A stretch of 64,000 bases of DNA from Parahoeflea olei (GCF_001703635.1 NZ_LQZT01000012.1:487096-551095), one strand, 5' to 3'. Shown: positions 53,257-63,262, numbered from the stretch's first letter. Translations and numbers: made by a program. The notes: a model not told the origin generated them from the sequence alone.

Positions 53257-56200
53257 CTATTCGCGGCCGAAACGCCCGCTGGCATGGGCCAGCATGGTGT
53301 AGACCTTGCCGGTGTCCGAGGTCAGGTAGGTCTGCGTCATCATGTTGTCGCGGTCATTGCGGGCGACATCCGACAGCAGCTTCTCGAAATCGGCGATATA
53401 GCGGTCCACGGCCGAGCGGAACTCGGGCTCGCGGCTGTATTTCGACTTGATCTCCTCGAAGGTCTGCTGACCCTTGAGGGTGTAGAGCCTGCGGGTGAAG
53501 ACATCGCGTTCGCCGCGCTGGTAGCGCCGCCACAGGTCGACCGAAGCGTCATGGTCGATGGCACGGGCAATATCGACCGACAGCGAGTTGAGCGATTCCA
53601 CCACATGGCGCGGGTTGCGCTCGGGCGTGCGCGCAGCTGCCGGCCGGGCAGGGGCACGTTCCTCGCGCGATGCGCCGCGCAAAAGGTCGCTGACCCAGCC
53701 CTCGCTCTTGGCGGGGGCGGCGGCAGCCGGCTCGACGCTGCCGCGCAGCGGCGCACGCTGAACCGGGGCCTCGGTGCGGGGCGCCGGAGCGGCGGCTGCC
53801 AATGCCGGCTCGCGCCGGGGCGCGGGCTGGGCGGCAACGGCCGCGCGGGCGGGACGCTGCGCCGCCTGGCTGAACTCGGCCTGGTGGGTCGACTGGCTGA
53901 CGATCTGCGACAGGTCCTGAAGCGCCTTGATCTGGTCGGCCACCGCACGGCGCATCGCCGCCGCGCTTTCCCGGGTTTCCTCGGGAAGGTCGAAGGCGCC
54001 GCGCTTGAGTTCGCTGCGGGTCTGGTCGAGCTCGCGGCGGATTTCGGCGGCGGACTGGCGGATTTCGTCCGTGGCGCCGGAGAAGCGCGAAATCGCGTCC
54101 TCGATGGCTTCGCGCATGCTGTCGCGAAGGGTGCCGGCGGCGGACTGGGCGCGGTTTTCGGTGGCGCGCAGCAGCTTCTCGGCATCCTCGACGGCCTCGC
54201 GGACGCTCTCCCGCATGGTGCCGGCGGCGGTGTGGGCGCGGTCTTCGGTCTGGTCGAGCAGCTTGCCCGCGTTTTCCGCGGCCGCACGCAGCCCGCCTTC
54301 AAGCCGCGAGGCGGCACGGCGGGACAGTTCGTCGGCGCCGGAGAACGCCTTTTCGACGATCTCTTCGAGCGAATGCATGGTGGCTTCGATCTGCTCCGAA
54401 CGGCTGACCAGTCCGACCGACAGGGCCTGCAGGGCCTCGCGGCGCTCCTCGAGCGTGGAGGCGAGGTTGGACTGCGCCGCCCCCAGAAGATCGGAGGCCG
54501 AGGCGAGCACCTTGGAGTGATCGTCGAAGCGCCCGGCGATCGCGCCGACCTGGTTGAGGGTGCGGCTCGAAATGTCGGTCAGGCGCTCGACCTTGCCGTC
54601 GAGAAGGCGGGCGGAGCCGGACAGCAGTTCCGCGGCCTTTTCGGTGGAGCTCGAGAACTCGCTCGTGGTCTGCGTCAACTGCTCGGTGGCCGCGCCCAGC
54701 GTCGAGGCGGCATTGGCCACGACCCTGGAGATTTCCTGGTTGCTCGAGCCCAGGCGCTCGAGAAGCGTGCCGACATTGCCGCTGAGGCTCTGGCTGGCGG
54801 TCTCGATGGCCGACAGGGTTTCGCTGGTGCGGTTGGTGATGGCGTTGATCAGGGCCGCGTTCTCGGCACGCAGGCGGTCGGTCGAATTCTGCGTGACCTC
54901 GGTCAGGCGGTTGGCGAATTCCTCGCCGCTGGCTGCATAGCGCTCGACCAGCGGGCGGGCCTGTTCGTCGATGACCCGCGACAGTTCTGCCGAACGGCTG
55001 GCGAGCATCGAGTTGAGTTCGCGGGTGCGCTCGTCCAGCGTCGAATGCACGGAGGTGGCGCGGATGTCCATCGCCTGCTCGGCCTCGACCAGCTTCTGGA
55101 TGATGGTGACGGCCTTCTGGTTGAGGGCGTCGCCGAGCGATCCGGTGCGGTTGACGATGTCGTCGGCCGACTGGCGCAACCGGGCGTCGATCGACCCGGC
55201 CTGTTCGTCGAGCGCGGAGACGAGGCTGTTGGCGGTGCCGGCAAGGCGGGCGGTCATCGCCTCGGTCTTCTCGTCCAGCTTGGAGACCAGGCTGTTGGCG
55301 GTTCCGTCGATGCGGGTCGAGATGGCCGCGGTCTTCTCGTCGAGCGTGGAAACCAGGTTGTCGGCGGTGCCGCCGATGCGGGCTGCCATCGCCTCGGTCT
55401 TCTCGTCGAGGGTGGAGGCGAGGTTGCTGGCGGTGCCGCCGATGCGGGCCGCCATGGCCTCGGTCTTCTCGTCGAGGGTCGAGACCAGGTTGTCGGCGGT
55501 GCCACCGATGCGGGCTGCCATGGCCTCGGTCTTCTCGTCGAGGGTGGAGGCCAGGCTGTTGGCGGTGCCGCCGATGCGGGCCGCCATGGCCTCGGTCTTC
55601 TCGTCAAGCGTGGAGACGAGCGTATTGGCGGTTTCGCCGAGCCGGTCGGAAATGGCGCCTGTTTCCCTGGCGAGCCGTGCGGAGAGCGCGTCGGTCTGTG
55701 CCGCGAAACGGGCCTCGCTAGCGTCGAGCGCACCGGCAATGGCATTGGCCTGGCTGCCCACGGTTTCGCCCACGCGTTCGACCAGATCGCTGATCCGGCT
55801 GGCTTCCTTGCCGAGGCCTTCGGCGCTCGTGGAAATGCTGCTGGCGATGTTTTCCGCATGCGCGGCCAGGTTGGCGGTGCGCTCCTCGACCTGAAGATCG
55901 AGGGTGCGGGCGAATTCGCGCGACTGGTGGTCCATCCGGCCGGCAAAGCCGGAGCTCACGGATTCCAGCGTCTCGCTGGCCTTGAGCGCTTCGGCGTCGA
56001 GTTCGATGGCTGCGGCGGCGACCGCCTCGCGCAGCTTGGCCGCGAGGCCGGTGGCCTTGCCTTCGATCGTCTTGGAGACCGATTCAAGCCCGATTCCGAG
56101 CATGGAATTCATGGTCGTCAGGCGTTCGTCGACACGTTCGGTGCCCTTCGAAAGCGTGGCTTCGATGCGGTCGGATGCGGTCTGGGCCACTTCCTCGTAG

Positions 56201-58380
56201 CGCCGGCCCTCGATGTCGAGGGTTGCCGCCAGGCGTTCGGTGACGTCGGACAGGCCCGCCTGGATCGCTTCCGCCCGGGCGGAAAGCCGACCGTCGAGGG
56301 CGTCGGCCGCCTGATCGACGGCTGCCCCAAAGCCCTGCGCGCGTTCGCCGAGCCGGCGGTCGAGCGCGTCGGCGCTTTCGGCGATCGCGCCGAACAGGGC
56401 GGTCGAGCGCTCGCTCAGGCTTGCATCGATGCGCTCGGCGCCGGCCGAGAGCGCGGTGTCGATGGCTTCCGCACGCGAGGCGAGGGAGGCCTCGATCGCC
56501 TGGGTGCGCGAGGCGAGCGAGTTGTCGATGCGCTCGGCGCCGCTCGACAATGCGGTCTCGATGGCGCCGGCGCGGGAGGCGAGCGCCGCCTCGATTTCTT
56601 CGGTGCGCGAGGCCAGGGTGCTGTCGATGCGCTGGGCGACGCCTGCGGTCGAGGCTTCGATGCGCTGGGCCGCACCCGCAGTCGAGGCTTCGATGCGCTC
56701 GGCGCCGGTGCCGAGCGTGGCCTCAAGCGCCTGGCTGCGGTCGGACAGGGTTGCACCGATGCGCTCGAGGCTCGACGACAGGATGCCGTCCATGGCGTTG
56801 GTGCCGCCGTTGAGCGTCTCGTTGATGCGCGACAGGCTTTCGGTGAGCTTGCCGTCGAGGCTGCCCGCGCGGCTGTCGAAGGCCGAGGTGAACTCGCCCA
56901 CGCGCTCGTCGAAGACGGCGGTGAGGCGGCTGATCGAGGATTCGAGCTTCTCCTCGAAGAAACCGGAGCGCAGGTCGAGGTCCATGATCGCGTCTTCGGT
57001 GCTCGACTTGAGGGCCTGGCTGAAGGAGGCACCCTTTTCGTCCAGCGCGGAATTGAGCGAGGCGAGGGTCTGTTCCAGGCCGGACGCGATCGCCTGCTGG
57101 CCGACGCCGAGGCTTTCGGAAATCTCGCGGGTGCGCTCGATCAGCGTCTCGTTGAGCTGGCGCGCGCGCTCGCTGAGCGCTGCGTTGAGCTTCTCGGTAT
57201 TGGCGTCGAGCGTCGAGGCGCGGGTCTCGAACTCGGCCAGAAGCGCCTTGCCGCGCTGGCCCAGCTGGAGGTTGAGCATTTCGAGCCGGGTGTCGAACTC
57301 GTCGGTGAGTTCGCCGCCGGAAACCTTGAGTGCGGTCACCAGCGCGTCGGTGCGGCCTTCGAGCAGGGATTCCAGCTGGCGGCTGGTCTCCATGGTGCGT
57401 TCCTGGAGATTGGCCGCGCGGGTGTCCATCAGTTGCGCAAAGGCCTGGCCGGAGGTGGAGATGCGCACCGCGATCTCTTCGCTGGCGATGGTCAGCTCTT
57501 CCTTGAGCTGTTCGTGGGCGCCGGAGATGGAGGCGCGAAGCCGCTCGGCATGGCCGATGATGGCGTCGCGTTCGCTGCCGAGTTCCTGCACCAGGCCGCG
57601 CACCCTCAATTCGTTTTCCGAATAGCTGCGCTCCAGCGCGTTGACTTCCGAATGCACCAGGGTTTCGAGTTCGGAGGCGCGCGCGATGGTGCGCTCGATG
57701 CCTTCGTTCATGGCCGAGACTTCGCGGCGCACGGCCTGGCCGACGCTCAGGATCCGGTCGCCGGCCACGTTTTCCGGCTCGGCGAGGCGCAGCGCGACTT
57801 CGGCCATCGAACGGGCGGCGGAGCGCATTTCGCGGGCCCGCGCCATCATGATCGAGAAGGCGAAGAAGATCAGGATCGGCACGACGATGCCGACCAGGAA
57901 GCCGATGACGGCCGGCATTTCGAGAAGGTCCGAGAACGACCGGATCTCCCAGATTTCCGGCGCGAGCAGCAGATTGGCGAGGCCGATGCCGCCGACCGCC
58001 CACAGCACCGAGATGATCGTGGCATTGCGCAGCGCGCCGCGGCTTGAGCGGATTTCGAGCGCGCGCAGTAGGCCGGCGGTGGTCTTGCGGCTGTCGTCAT
58101 TGGCGGGGGCAAGCGGGGCTGCGGGGGTGAAGGGGGGCGCCTGCATCCGCGGCGCGGTGCTTTCCCCCGGTCCCGCCGGGCGCGCGTCCGAGCTCGCGGG
58201 CTTTGCCGCGTCGGCATTCTTCAGCTCGCGGGCCGCGCTTGAAACCTTCTGCTCCAGCTCCTCGATCGAAATATCGTCGAGCCCACCCAGATCGTCATCG
58301 TCCGGGTTGATGCTCAGGGCGTCTTCGAGCGCCTCGTAGGCCTGCTCGTCAATGCTCTTGTCCGCTGGTGTCTTACTCAT
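53257..58380 (-). CDS. giant polar growth protein, GPR/RgsE-like (apolipoprotein-like repeats)
   Basis: The 1707-residue protein has an acidic N-terminus (INPDDDDLGGLDDISIEELEQ), two TM segments at about 120-140 and 155-179, then about 1300 residues of Ala/Glu/Arg-rich amphipathic helix, including 11-residue repeats near 563-650 and 22-residue repeats near 915-1060. A Pro/Ala-rich segment follows, and then a conserved end (FEEIKSKYSREPEFRSAVDRYI, TYLTSDTGKVYTMLAHASGRFG). This architecture matches the Agrobacterium growth pole ring protein and Sinorhizobium RgsE, needed for unipolar growth. Older annotations call relatives kinesin-like. ATG 58380 gives the family N-terminus. Monocistronic. Confidence 0.85.
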   Translation of the reverse strand: MSKTPADKSIDEQAYEALEDALSINPDDDDLGGLDDISIEELEQKVSSAARELKNADAAKPASSDARPAGPGESTAPRMQAPPFTPAAPLAPANDDSRKTTAGLLRALEIRSSRGALRNATIISVLWAVGGIGLANLLLAPEIWEIRSFSDLLEMPAVIGFLVGIVVPILIFFAFSIMMARAREMRSAARSMAEVALRLAEPENVAGDRILSVGQAVRREVSAMNEGIERTIARASELETLVHSEVNALERSYSENELRVRGLVQELGSERDAIIGHAERLRASISGAHEQLKEELTIASEEIAVRISTSGQAFAQLMDTRAANLQERTMETSRQLESLLEGRTDALVTALKVSGGELTDEFDTRLEMLNLQLGQRGKALLAEFETRASTLDANTEKLNAALSERARQLNETLIERTREISESLGVGQQAIASGLEQTLASLNSALDEKGASFSQALKSSTEDAIMDLDLRSGFFEEKLESSISRLTAVFDERVGEFTSAFDSRAGSLDGKLTESLSRINETLNGGTNAMDGILSSSLERIGATLSDRSQALEATLGTGAERIEASTAGAAQRIEASTAGVAQRIDSTLASRTEEIEAALASRAGAIETALSSGAERIDNSLASRTQAIEASLASRAEAIDTALSAGAERIDASLSERSTALFGAIAESADALDRRLGERAQGFGAAVDQAADALDGRLSARAEAIQAGLSDVTERLAATLDIEGRRYEEVAQTASDRIEATLSKGTERVDERLTTMNSMLGIGLESVSKTIEGKATGLAAKLREAVAAAAIELDAEALKASETLESVSSGFAGRMDHQSREFARTLDLQVEERTANLAAHAENIASSISTSAEGLGKEASRISDLVERVGETVGSQANAIAGALDASEARFAAQTDALSARLARETGAISDRLGETANTLVSTLDEKTEAMAARIGGTANSLASTLDEKTEAMAARIGGTADNLVSTLDEKTEAMAARIGGTASNLASTLDEKTEAMAARIGGTADNLVSTLDEKTAAISTRIDGTANSLVSKLDEKTEAMTARLAGTANSLVSALDEQAGSIDARLRQSADDIVNRTGSLGDALNQKAVTIIQKLVEAEQAMDIRATSVHSTLDERTRELNSMLASRSAELSRVIDEQARPLVERYAASGEEFANRLTEVTQNSTDRLRAENAALINAITNRTSETLSAIETASQSLSGNVGTLLERLGSSNQEISRVVANAASTLGAATEQLTQTTSEFSSSTEKAAELLSGSARLLDGKVERLTDISSRTLNQVGAIAGRFDDHSKVLASASDLLGAAQSNLASTLEERREALQALSVGLVSRSEQIEATMHSLEEIVEKAFSGADELSRRAASRLEGGLRAAAENAGKLLDQTEDRAHTAAGTMRESVREAVEDAEKLLRATENRAQSAAGTLRDSMREAIEDAISRFSGATDEIRQSAAEIRRELDQTRSELKRGAFDLPEETRESAAAMRRAVADQIKALQDLSQIVSQSTHQAEFSQAAQRPARAAVAAQPAPRREPALAAAAPAPRTEAPVQRAPLRGSVEPAAAAPAKSEGWVSDLLRGASREERAPARPAAARTPERNPRHVVESLNSLSVDIARAIDHDASVDLWRRYQRGERDVFTRRLYTLKGQQTFEEIKSKYSREPEFRSAVDRYIADFEKLLSDVARNDRDNMMTQTYLTSDTGKVYTMLAHASGRFGRE
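55195..55640 (-). repeat. 66-bp tandem repeats inside the GPR-like gene
   Basis: The core (plus strand CTCGGTCTTCTCGTC or close variants) recurs at 55261, 55327, 55393, 55459, 55525 and 55591, exactly 66 bp apart. Each unit encodes 22 residues of the form STLDEKTEAMAARIGGTA plus four variable residues. Inner copies are almost identical, pointing to recent expansion or homogenisation; outer copies (with KLDEKTEAMTARLAG and ALDEQAGSIDARL) are diverged. Confidence 0.9.
56430..56700 (-). repeat. 33-bp (11-residue) repeats inside the GPR-like gene
   Basis: Consecutive 11-residue units such as ASRTEEIEAAL, ASRAGAIETAL, SSGAERIDNSL, ASRTQAIEASL, ASRAEAIDTAL and SAGAERIDASL follow one another without gaps. 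An 11-mer amphipathic helical repeat is the hallmark of apolipoprotein-like lipid-surface helices. Preceding units (RIEASTAGAAQ, RIEASTAGVAQ) keep the same period. Confidence 0.85.
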
Positions 58381-58754
58381 GCCACTCAAGACCTCGTTAC
58401 TCGAAGAGGGTCTGATCGCCCGATCCGCCACTGCCGGACGCCCGAAACCGGACCCGACGACCCGTGAGCCCAGACAGCACGGCAGGCGTCGCGTCCCGTT
58501 TCAGGACCCTCAAACTCCAATTTAGTGACACACACGGCAGAAATTAACAATTGAAAGCCGCTGGATCGGGCGCGTGTCCACGACTTTTTGGGCTCCTTCT
58601 GTGTCAAAAGAATGCGCAAAGGCCAACTAAACGCCACATTTACACCCTGTTAACCATGCCCGCAGATTCTCCCAAATCTTGCCGTCCGGCGTTTACCCGA
58701 TCGCGAGATTGGGCGGCCAGACTGCCGGTTAGACACGAAACGAGGAATTCCGCC
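58381..58754. other. 374-bp divergent intergenic region between GPR-like and HPt genes
   Basis: No gene is supported. The tract 58500-58660 is less GC-rich and should contain both promoters. It includes TTAACAA at 58544 and TTAACCAT at 58650-58657. Confidence 0.5.
58650..58657 (+). promoter_or_regulatory. CtrA half-site-like octamer upstream of the HPt gene
   Basis: TTAACCAT is the alphaproteobacterial CtrA half-site octamer and lies about 100 bp before the HPt-like gene and 270 bp from the start of the GPR-like gene. It is a single short match, so it is only suggestive, though a cell-cycle regulator would fit both neighbours. Confidence 0.3.
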
Positions 58755-59135
58755 ATGGCGGCAGCCAGCATCGCATTCGAAGCCCCCGAAGTCAGCTTCC
58801 AGCCGCGCCCTTCCGGCGCCCGGCCAATCGACCTCGTTCACCTTGCGCGTCAGACCGGCGGCGACAAGGCGCTGGAAACGGAAGTGCTGGCGCTGTTCGC
58901 GCGCCAGGCCCGTGAAGCCGTAACGCGGCTCGGCGCGCTTGATGCCACGGAACGGAGCGCACTCGCGCACCGGCTGGCCGGAGCCGCCAAGGGCGTGGGG
59001 GCGTTCGAAGTCGCTCGCTTTGCCGGCGAACTCGAAGCCAAGCCCCGCAATGCGGCCGTGGTCGCGGCCTTCACCAAGGCTGTCGTCGAGGTCGACAACT
59101 TCATCGTCGGCCTGACGCGCTCGTCGTCGGCCTGA
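58755..59135 (+). CDS. HPt-domain-like phosphotransfer protein
   Basis: The 126-residue protein has a four-helix HPt-like pattern with the candidate phospho-accepting His in ALAHRLAGAAKGVGAFEVARFA (about residue 75), close to the consensus AH-x-L-K-G-x-A-x-x-x-G-A. The preceding helix contains DKALETEVLALFARQAREAV. The usual Lys after His-x-Leu is Ala here (HRLAG), so phosphotransfer competence is probable but not certain. Gene order next to a polar growth protein suggests a cell-cycle phosphorelay link. ATG 58755 gives a normal domain length. Confidence 0.78.
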   Translation: MAAASIAFEAPEVSFQPRPSGARPIDLVHLARQTGGDKALETEVLALFARQAREAVTRLGALDATERSALAHRLAGAAKGVGAFEVARFAGELEAKPRNAAVVAAFTKAVVEVDNFIVGLTRSSSA

Positions 59136-59367
59136 CGCGCCAAGCGGCCTCGCGCCGCTCGCCTCTCTCACGCACCGAAGCCTGCCGGCCGGAATGCCCC
59201 GGTTGCGGCGGGCATCGGCATTTCCGGGCCTTCACGGAGCCTGCGCCGGCCCGCGACTTTGGAAAACCATGTCGCGCAACGCTGTCGCAGCGCGGTTTTC
59301 ATTCTTGCCTCATGCGGGTGAGCGTGTATGAAAGCCTCAATCTCCTGCAAACACGCCAGAGGCCGTA

Positions 59368-59688
59368 ATGACCAAGATTACCCTAGTTGCTTTTGACGGA
59401 ACCCGTTTCGACGTAGATGCCGTGAACGGGTCTACGGTGATGGAAAACGCAATCCGCAATTCCGTTCCCGGCATCGAGGCCGAATGCGGCGGCGCCTGTG
59501 CCTGCGCCACCTGCCATGTCTATGTGGACGAGGCGTGGACCGACGCTGTGGGCACACCCCAGCCGATGGAGGAGGACATGCTCGATTTTGCCTATGACGT
59601 GCGTCCGACCTCCCGCCTGTCGTGCCAGATCAAGGTCCGCGACGAACTCGAGGGCCTCATTGTCCATGTGCCCGAGCGGCAAGCCTGA
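59368..59688 (+). CDS. 2Fe-2S ferredoxin (adrenodoxin type)
   Basis: The 106-residue ferredoxin has the cluster ligands in [15 protein letters not shown] (three Cys, about residues 38-49) and the last Cys in RLSCQIKV (about 87). The spacing C-x5-C-x2-C...C is that of vertebrate-type/putidaredoxin-like ferredoxins. It carries electrons between a reductase and oxygenases or Fe-S assembly. The reductase gene follows 24 bp downstream, although it is interrupted. Confidence 0.94.
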   Translation: MTKITLVAFDGTRFDVDAVNGSTVMENAIRNSVPGIEAECGGACACATCHVYVDEAWTDAVGTPQPMEEDMLDFAYDVRPTSRLSCQIKVRDELEGLIVHVPERQA

Positions 59689-60741
<1,053 letters not shown>

Positions 60742-60780
60742 CGCCGTCTGAGGCCGGTTCGACCGTTCCACGCACGCGCG

Positions 60781-60831
60781 CGCCCCGCATCCGGGTTCCG
60801 ATTTCGGTCCGGATGCGGGGCGTTCTGTGTT
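60781..60831 (+). terminator. intrinsic terminator of the ferredoxin-reductase operon
   Basis: A perfect 14-bp stem CGCCCCGCATCCGG (60781-60794) with CCGGATGCGGGGCG (60809-60822) around a 14-base loop is followed by TTCTGTGTTTCT. It begins 40 bp after the reductase stop codon. Confidence 0.85.
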
Positions 60832-60891
60832 TCTCCGGCATCGGCACCGCCGCCGGCACCGGCGGACCCGATACGGCCGCGGAGCATGCAG

Positions 60892-61000
60892 AAAAAAAGG
60901 CCTCGCGGTTCCGTAGAGGAAAGCGAGGCCAAATGGGCGCAACAGGTATCAAACTCGATGTGGGAGGACCATCAAGCGGCTTCCATGCGCCGGTAAACCC
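60892..61000 (-). ncRNA. candidate small RNA with anti-Shine-Dalgarno motif and Rho-independent terminator
   Basis: On the minus strand GGCCTCGC (60930-60923) pairs with GCGAGGCC (60906-60899) and runs into seven T (60898-60892), a textbook terminator with no gene directly upstream. About 30 bases before the hairpin the transcript would carry CCUCCCA (complement of 60961-60967), an anti-Shine-Dalgarno sequence like those in loops of rhizobial AbcR/alpha-r sRNAs. The 5' end is unknown, so the right coordinate is approximate. Family membership is not claimed. Confidence 0.6.
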
Positions 61001-61141
61001 GAATCAGTTGTCTAGAATCGTCCCTTGAGAGGAAGAGTACCTGAAACAGGGGGCGCGAATATTGCGAGGAATAGCCGGTGGAAAATCGGGGTCGGTGCTG
61101 TTGCAGTCTAGATTCCGGAAATACTTCTTCGGTTCAGTCCG

Positions 61142-61816
61142 TCATCGCGTTCTACATGGCGCCTGGCGCCAAGATCTTAGGTTGGGGCCAAAGTCGGAGC
61201 ACGAGCTTTCACCCGTCCGCTGCGAGCCCTTGTAGCGCAACAGTCTCTCCATCCGCCGTTGGTAGCTTGCGGCTTCCACCCGGTCGAACCGGTCCTGATC
61301 GGCAGCGTGCCGCTTGATGATCCTCTGGGTCACCGCGTCGGCGCGCGCCTGCATCCGTTCGCAGTCGCGCTGCGGGCGCAGCGCCTCGAGCGCCCGTTCG
61401 AGCTCGCGCGCATAGTTTCGCGCGATCTCGGCATGGCGTTCCTCGTGGCGCTTTATGTCGGAGGACAATGTGTCCCAGACCAGCGCCATGTCGGGGCTGG
61501 CGCGCTTGCGGTCGTTCCAGCGTGGCAGGATGAGATGGGTCTCGAGCGTGACCTTCGCGTCGATCACGCGGCAGCGGCCCTTGCGGCTCTCATAGTCGAT
61601 CGAACCGCCAAGCTTGATGCGCGTGGCGCCGGCGTGACGGTTGCCGGTGTCCTGCAGCATCGGGCCGAGCTTGGAGAATTCACTTTCGAGATCCTCGATG
61701 GTCTGGCCGGAGACCTTGAAATACGAGTAGCTCTTCTTGATCAGCGGCTCGGCCGCGCCGGGGCCTGCGGCAAGGCACAAGGCCAGCACCGCGGCGACGA
61801 GGCGAGTGGGATGCAT
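61142..61816 (-). CDS. exported DUF922 zinc-metallopeptidase-like protein
   Basis: The 224-residue protein has a signal peptide (TRLVAAVLALCLAAGPGAAEP) and a DUF922 domain: YSYFKVSGQTIEDL at the start and the zinc motif HEERHAEIA (H-E-x-x-H, about residues 134-138) at the centre, followed by a Cys/Arg-rich end. The HExxH arrangement predicts a periplasmic metallopeptidase; activity has not been shown for most members. ATG 61816 follows the expected signal sequence; ATG 61858 would add 14 residues without match. Divergent from folP. Confidence 0.85.
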   Translation of the reverse strand: MHPTRLVAAVLALCLAAGPGAAEPLIKKSYSYFKVSGQTIEDLESEFSKLGPMLQDTGNRHAGATRIKLGGSIDYESRKGRCRVIDAKVTLETHLILPRWNDRKRASPDMALVWDTLSSDIKRHEERHAEIARNYARELERALEALRPQRDCERMQARADAVTQRIIKRHAADQDRFDRVEAASYQRRMERLLRYKGSQRTGESSCSDFGPNLRSWRQAPCRTR

Positions 61817-62022
61817 GGGCGACTCCGGCTGCAAAAGGTTTCGGGGAACTTGCGCCATGGAGCCTGCTCATGCAACAGGAAGCCGACCGCTGCGGCCCTG
61901 TTGCCCGGCCCGGAAACGAATTGCCGGGACAACCGGCCGCGCGGCGGCCACGGCTCCAGCGGCGGCCATGTACGGTATCAATTGTGGCGCCACAGAGGCC
62001 GCGGAATCCGGAAAGCAAGAAC

Positions 62023-62901
62023 ATGCAGACACCTCCTTCACACGACTTCGATCCCAGGGAGTTCCGGCTCGGCCGCGGCGCTCGGATCCAGCTCGGCCCG
62101 AAATCGCGGGTGATGGGCATCCTCAACGTGACGCCGGACTCCTTCTCGGACGGCGGCCTGGCGGCGACCACGGAGGCGGCCGTGGCCGCGGCGCTGGCGA
62201 TGCATCAGGCGGGCGCCGACATCATCGACATCGGCGGTGAATCCACCCGCCCCGGCGCCGATCCTGTGGAGGCCGTCGAAGAGCAGCGCCGCATCCTGCC
62301 GGTGATCGAGGCGCTCGCGGACCATGGCGGCATCCTGATCTCGGTCGATACCTGGCGCGCGGAGACGGCACGGCTTGCGCTCGCTGCCGGTGCGCATCTG
62401 ATCAACGACGTCTGGGGGCTGCAGCGCGAGCCGGAGATCGCGCGGTTTGCCGCGGAGGCGGGGGCGGCGGTGGCGATCATGCATACCGGCCGGGAACGCA
62501 CCTGCCTGCCGGACCTGATCGCCGACCAGTTCGCCTGGTTCGCCGCCTCGCTCGCCATCGCCCGCAAAGCCGGGATCGGCGATGACAGCATCCTTCTCGA
62601 CCCCGGCTTCGGCTTCGCCAAGGACGCGCGCGACAATCTCGAACTGATGGCGCGGTTTGCCGAGCTGCACGCGCTCGGACTGCCGCTCCTGGCCGGCACC
62701 TCGCGCAAGCGCTTCATCGGCGGGCTCACGGGCAGGGATGCGCCCGACCGCGATGTCGGCACGGTTGCCACCAGCGTGGCGCTGCGGCTCGCGGGGGCGG
62801 CGATGTTCCGGGTGCACAATGTCGCTTTCAACATCGACGGGCTTGCGGTCGCCGACGCGATGGTTCAAACCAGCCGCGAACAGGAGCCCGGCCATGGCTG
62901 A
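62023..62901 (+). CDS. folP: dihydropteroate synthase
   Basis: The 292-residue barrel enzyme condenses p-aminobenzoate with dihydropterin pyrophosphate in folate synthesis. Landmarks are GILNVTPDSFSDGG (pterin/phosphate loop, about 31-44), IDIGGESTRPGA (about 65-77), HLINDVWGLQ, LLDPGFGFAK and LAGTSRKRFIGGL. Target of sulfonamides. ATG 62023 is used; an upstream in-frame extension has no match. The end overlaps folB by 8 bp, and folB overlaps folK, so the three are one operon. Confidence 0.96.
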   Translation: MQTPPSHDFDPREFRLGRGARIQLGPKSRVMGILNVTPDSFSDGGLAATTEAAVAAALAMHQAGADIIDIGGESTRPGADPVEAVEEQRRILPVIEALADHGGILISVDTWRAETARLALAAGAHLINDVWGLQREPEIARFAAEAGAAVAIMHTGRERTCLPDLIADQFAWFAASLAIARKAGIGDDSILLDPGFGFAKDARDNLELMARFAELHALGLPLLAGTSRKRFIGGLTGRDAPDRDVGTVATSVALRLAGAAMFRVHNVAFNIDGLAVADAMVQTSREQEPGHG

Positions 62902-63262
62902 CACCTATACCATCCGTCTCGCCAATTGCGCCTTCTTCGCCCACCACGGCGTGCATGACGAGGAGGAGTTTTTGGGCCAGCGCTTCTTCGTCGATGCCGA
63001 ACTCATGGTTGATCCGGGCGATGCGCTGGAAACCGACTCGCTTGAGGGCACCGTGCATTACGGCGTCGCCTTCCAGGTGATCGAGCGGATCATCACCGGC
63101 AAGCGCCGCTACCTGATCGAGGCGCTGGCGCTCGATGTGGCCAAGGCGCTGACCGCGGAATTTCCGCAGATCCGCGTGGCGCGCATCACCGTGCGCAAGC
63201 CGAGCGCGCCGGTGCCGGGCGTGCTCGACCATGTCGAAGTGACGGTCGAACACCGTGCCTGA
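62894..63262 (+). CDS. folB: dihydroneopterin aldolase
   Basis: The 122-residue enzyme cleaves dihydroneopterin to 6-hydroxymethyl-dihydropterin and glycolaldehyde. Motifs are CAFFAHHGVHDEEEFLGQRFFVD (catalytic Glu in HDEEE, about residues 12-34), DSLEGTVHYGVAFQVI, and IEALALDVAKAL with the catalytic site Lys in VRKPSAPVPG. It overlaps folP by 8 bp at its start and folK by 8 bp at its end, so the three folate enzymes are translationally coupled. Confidence 0.95.
   Translation: MADTYTIRLANCAFFAHHGVHDEEEFLGQRFFVDAELMVDPGDALETDSLEGTVHYGVAFQVIERIITGKRRYLIEALALDVAKALTAEFPQIRVARITVRKPSAPVPGVLDHVEVTVEHRA

Larger units (their letters stand above)
60742..61141. other. 400-bp intergenic region with terminator and sRNA-like locus
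   Basis: No protein gene is supported. The region holds the terminator of the reductase operon (60781-60830), a minus-strand terminator-like hairpin (60892-60930), and an upstream stretch (60931 to about 61100) that could be transcribed leftward as a small RNA. Confidence 0.6.

Noticed and set aside
53016..53285. Upstream in-frame start for the S9-like peptidase (90 more residues)
   Set aside because: The extension is low in structure and Arg/Pro-rich, whereas ATG 53015 has an AAGGGA site at proper spacing.
55195..55640. CRISPR-like regular 66-bp periodicity
   Set aside because: The units are contiguous codons of a helical protein repeat on the minus strand, without spacers.
53131..58047. 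Plus-strand open frame of more than 1600 codons opposite the GPR-like gene
   Set aside because: It is the mirror of a GC-rich, repeat-rich gene. The minus-strand frame has TM segments, amphipathic repeats and a conserved C-terminus, while the plus frame gives Gly/Arg/Asp-rich sequence with no family signature.
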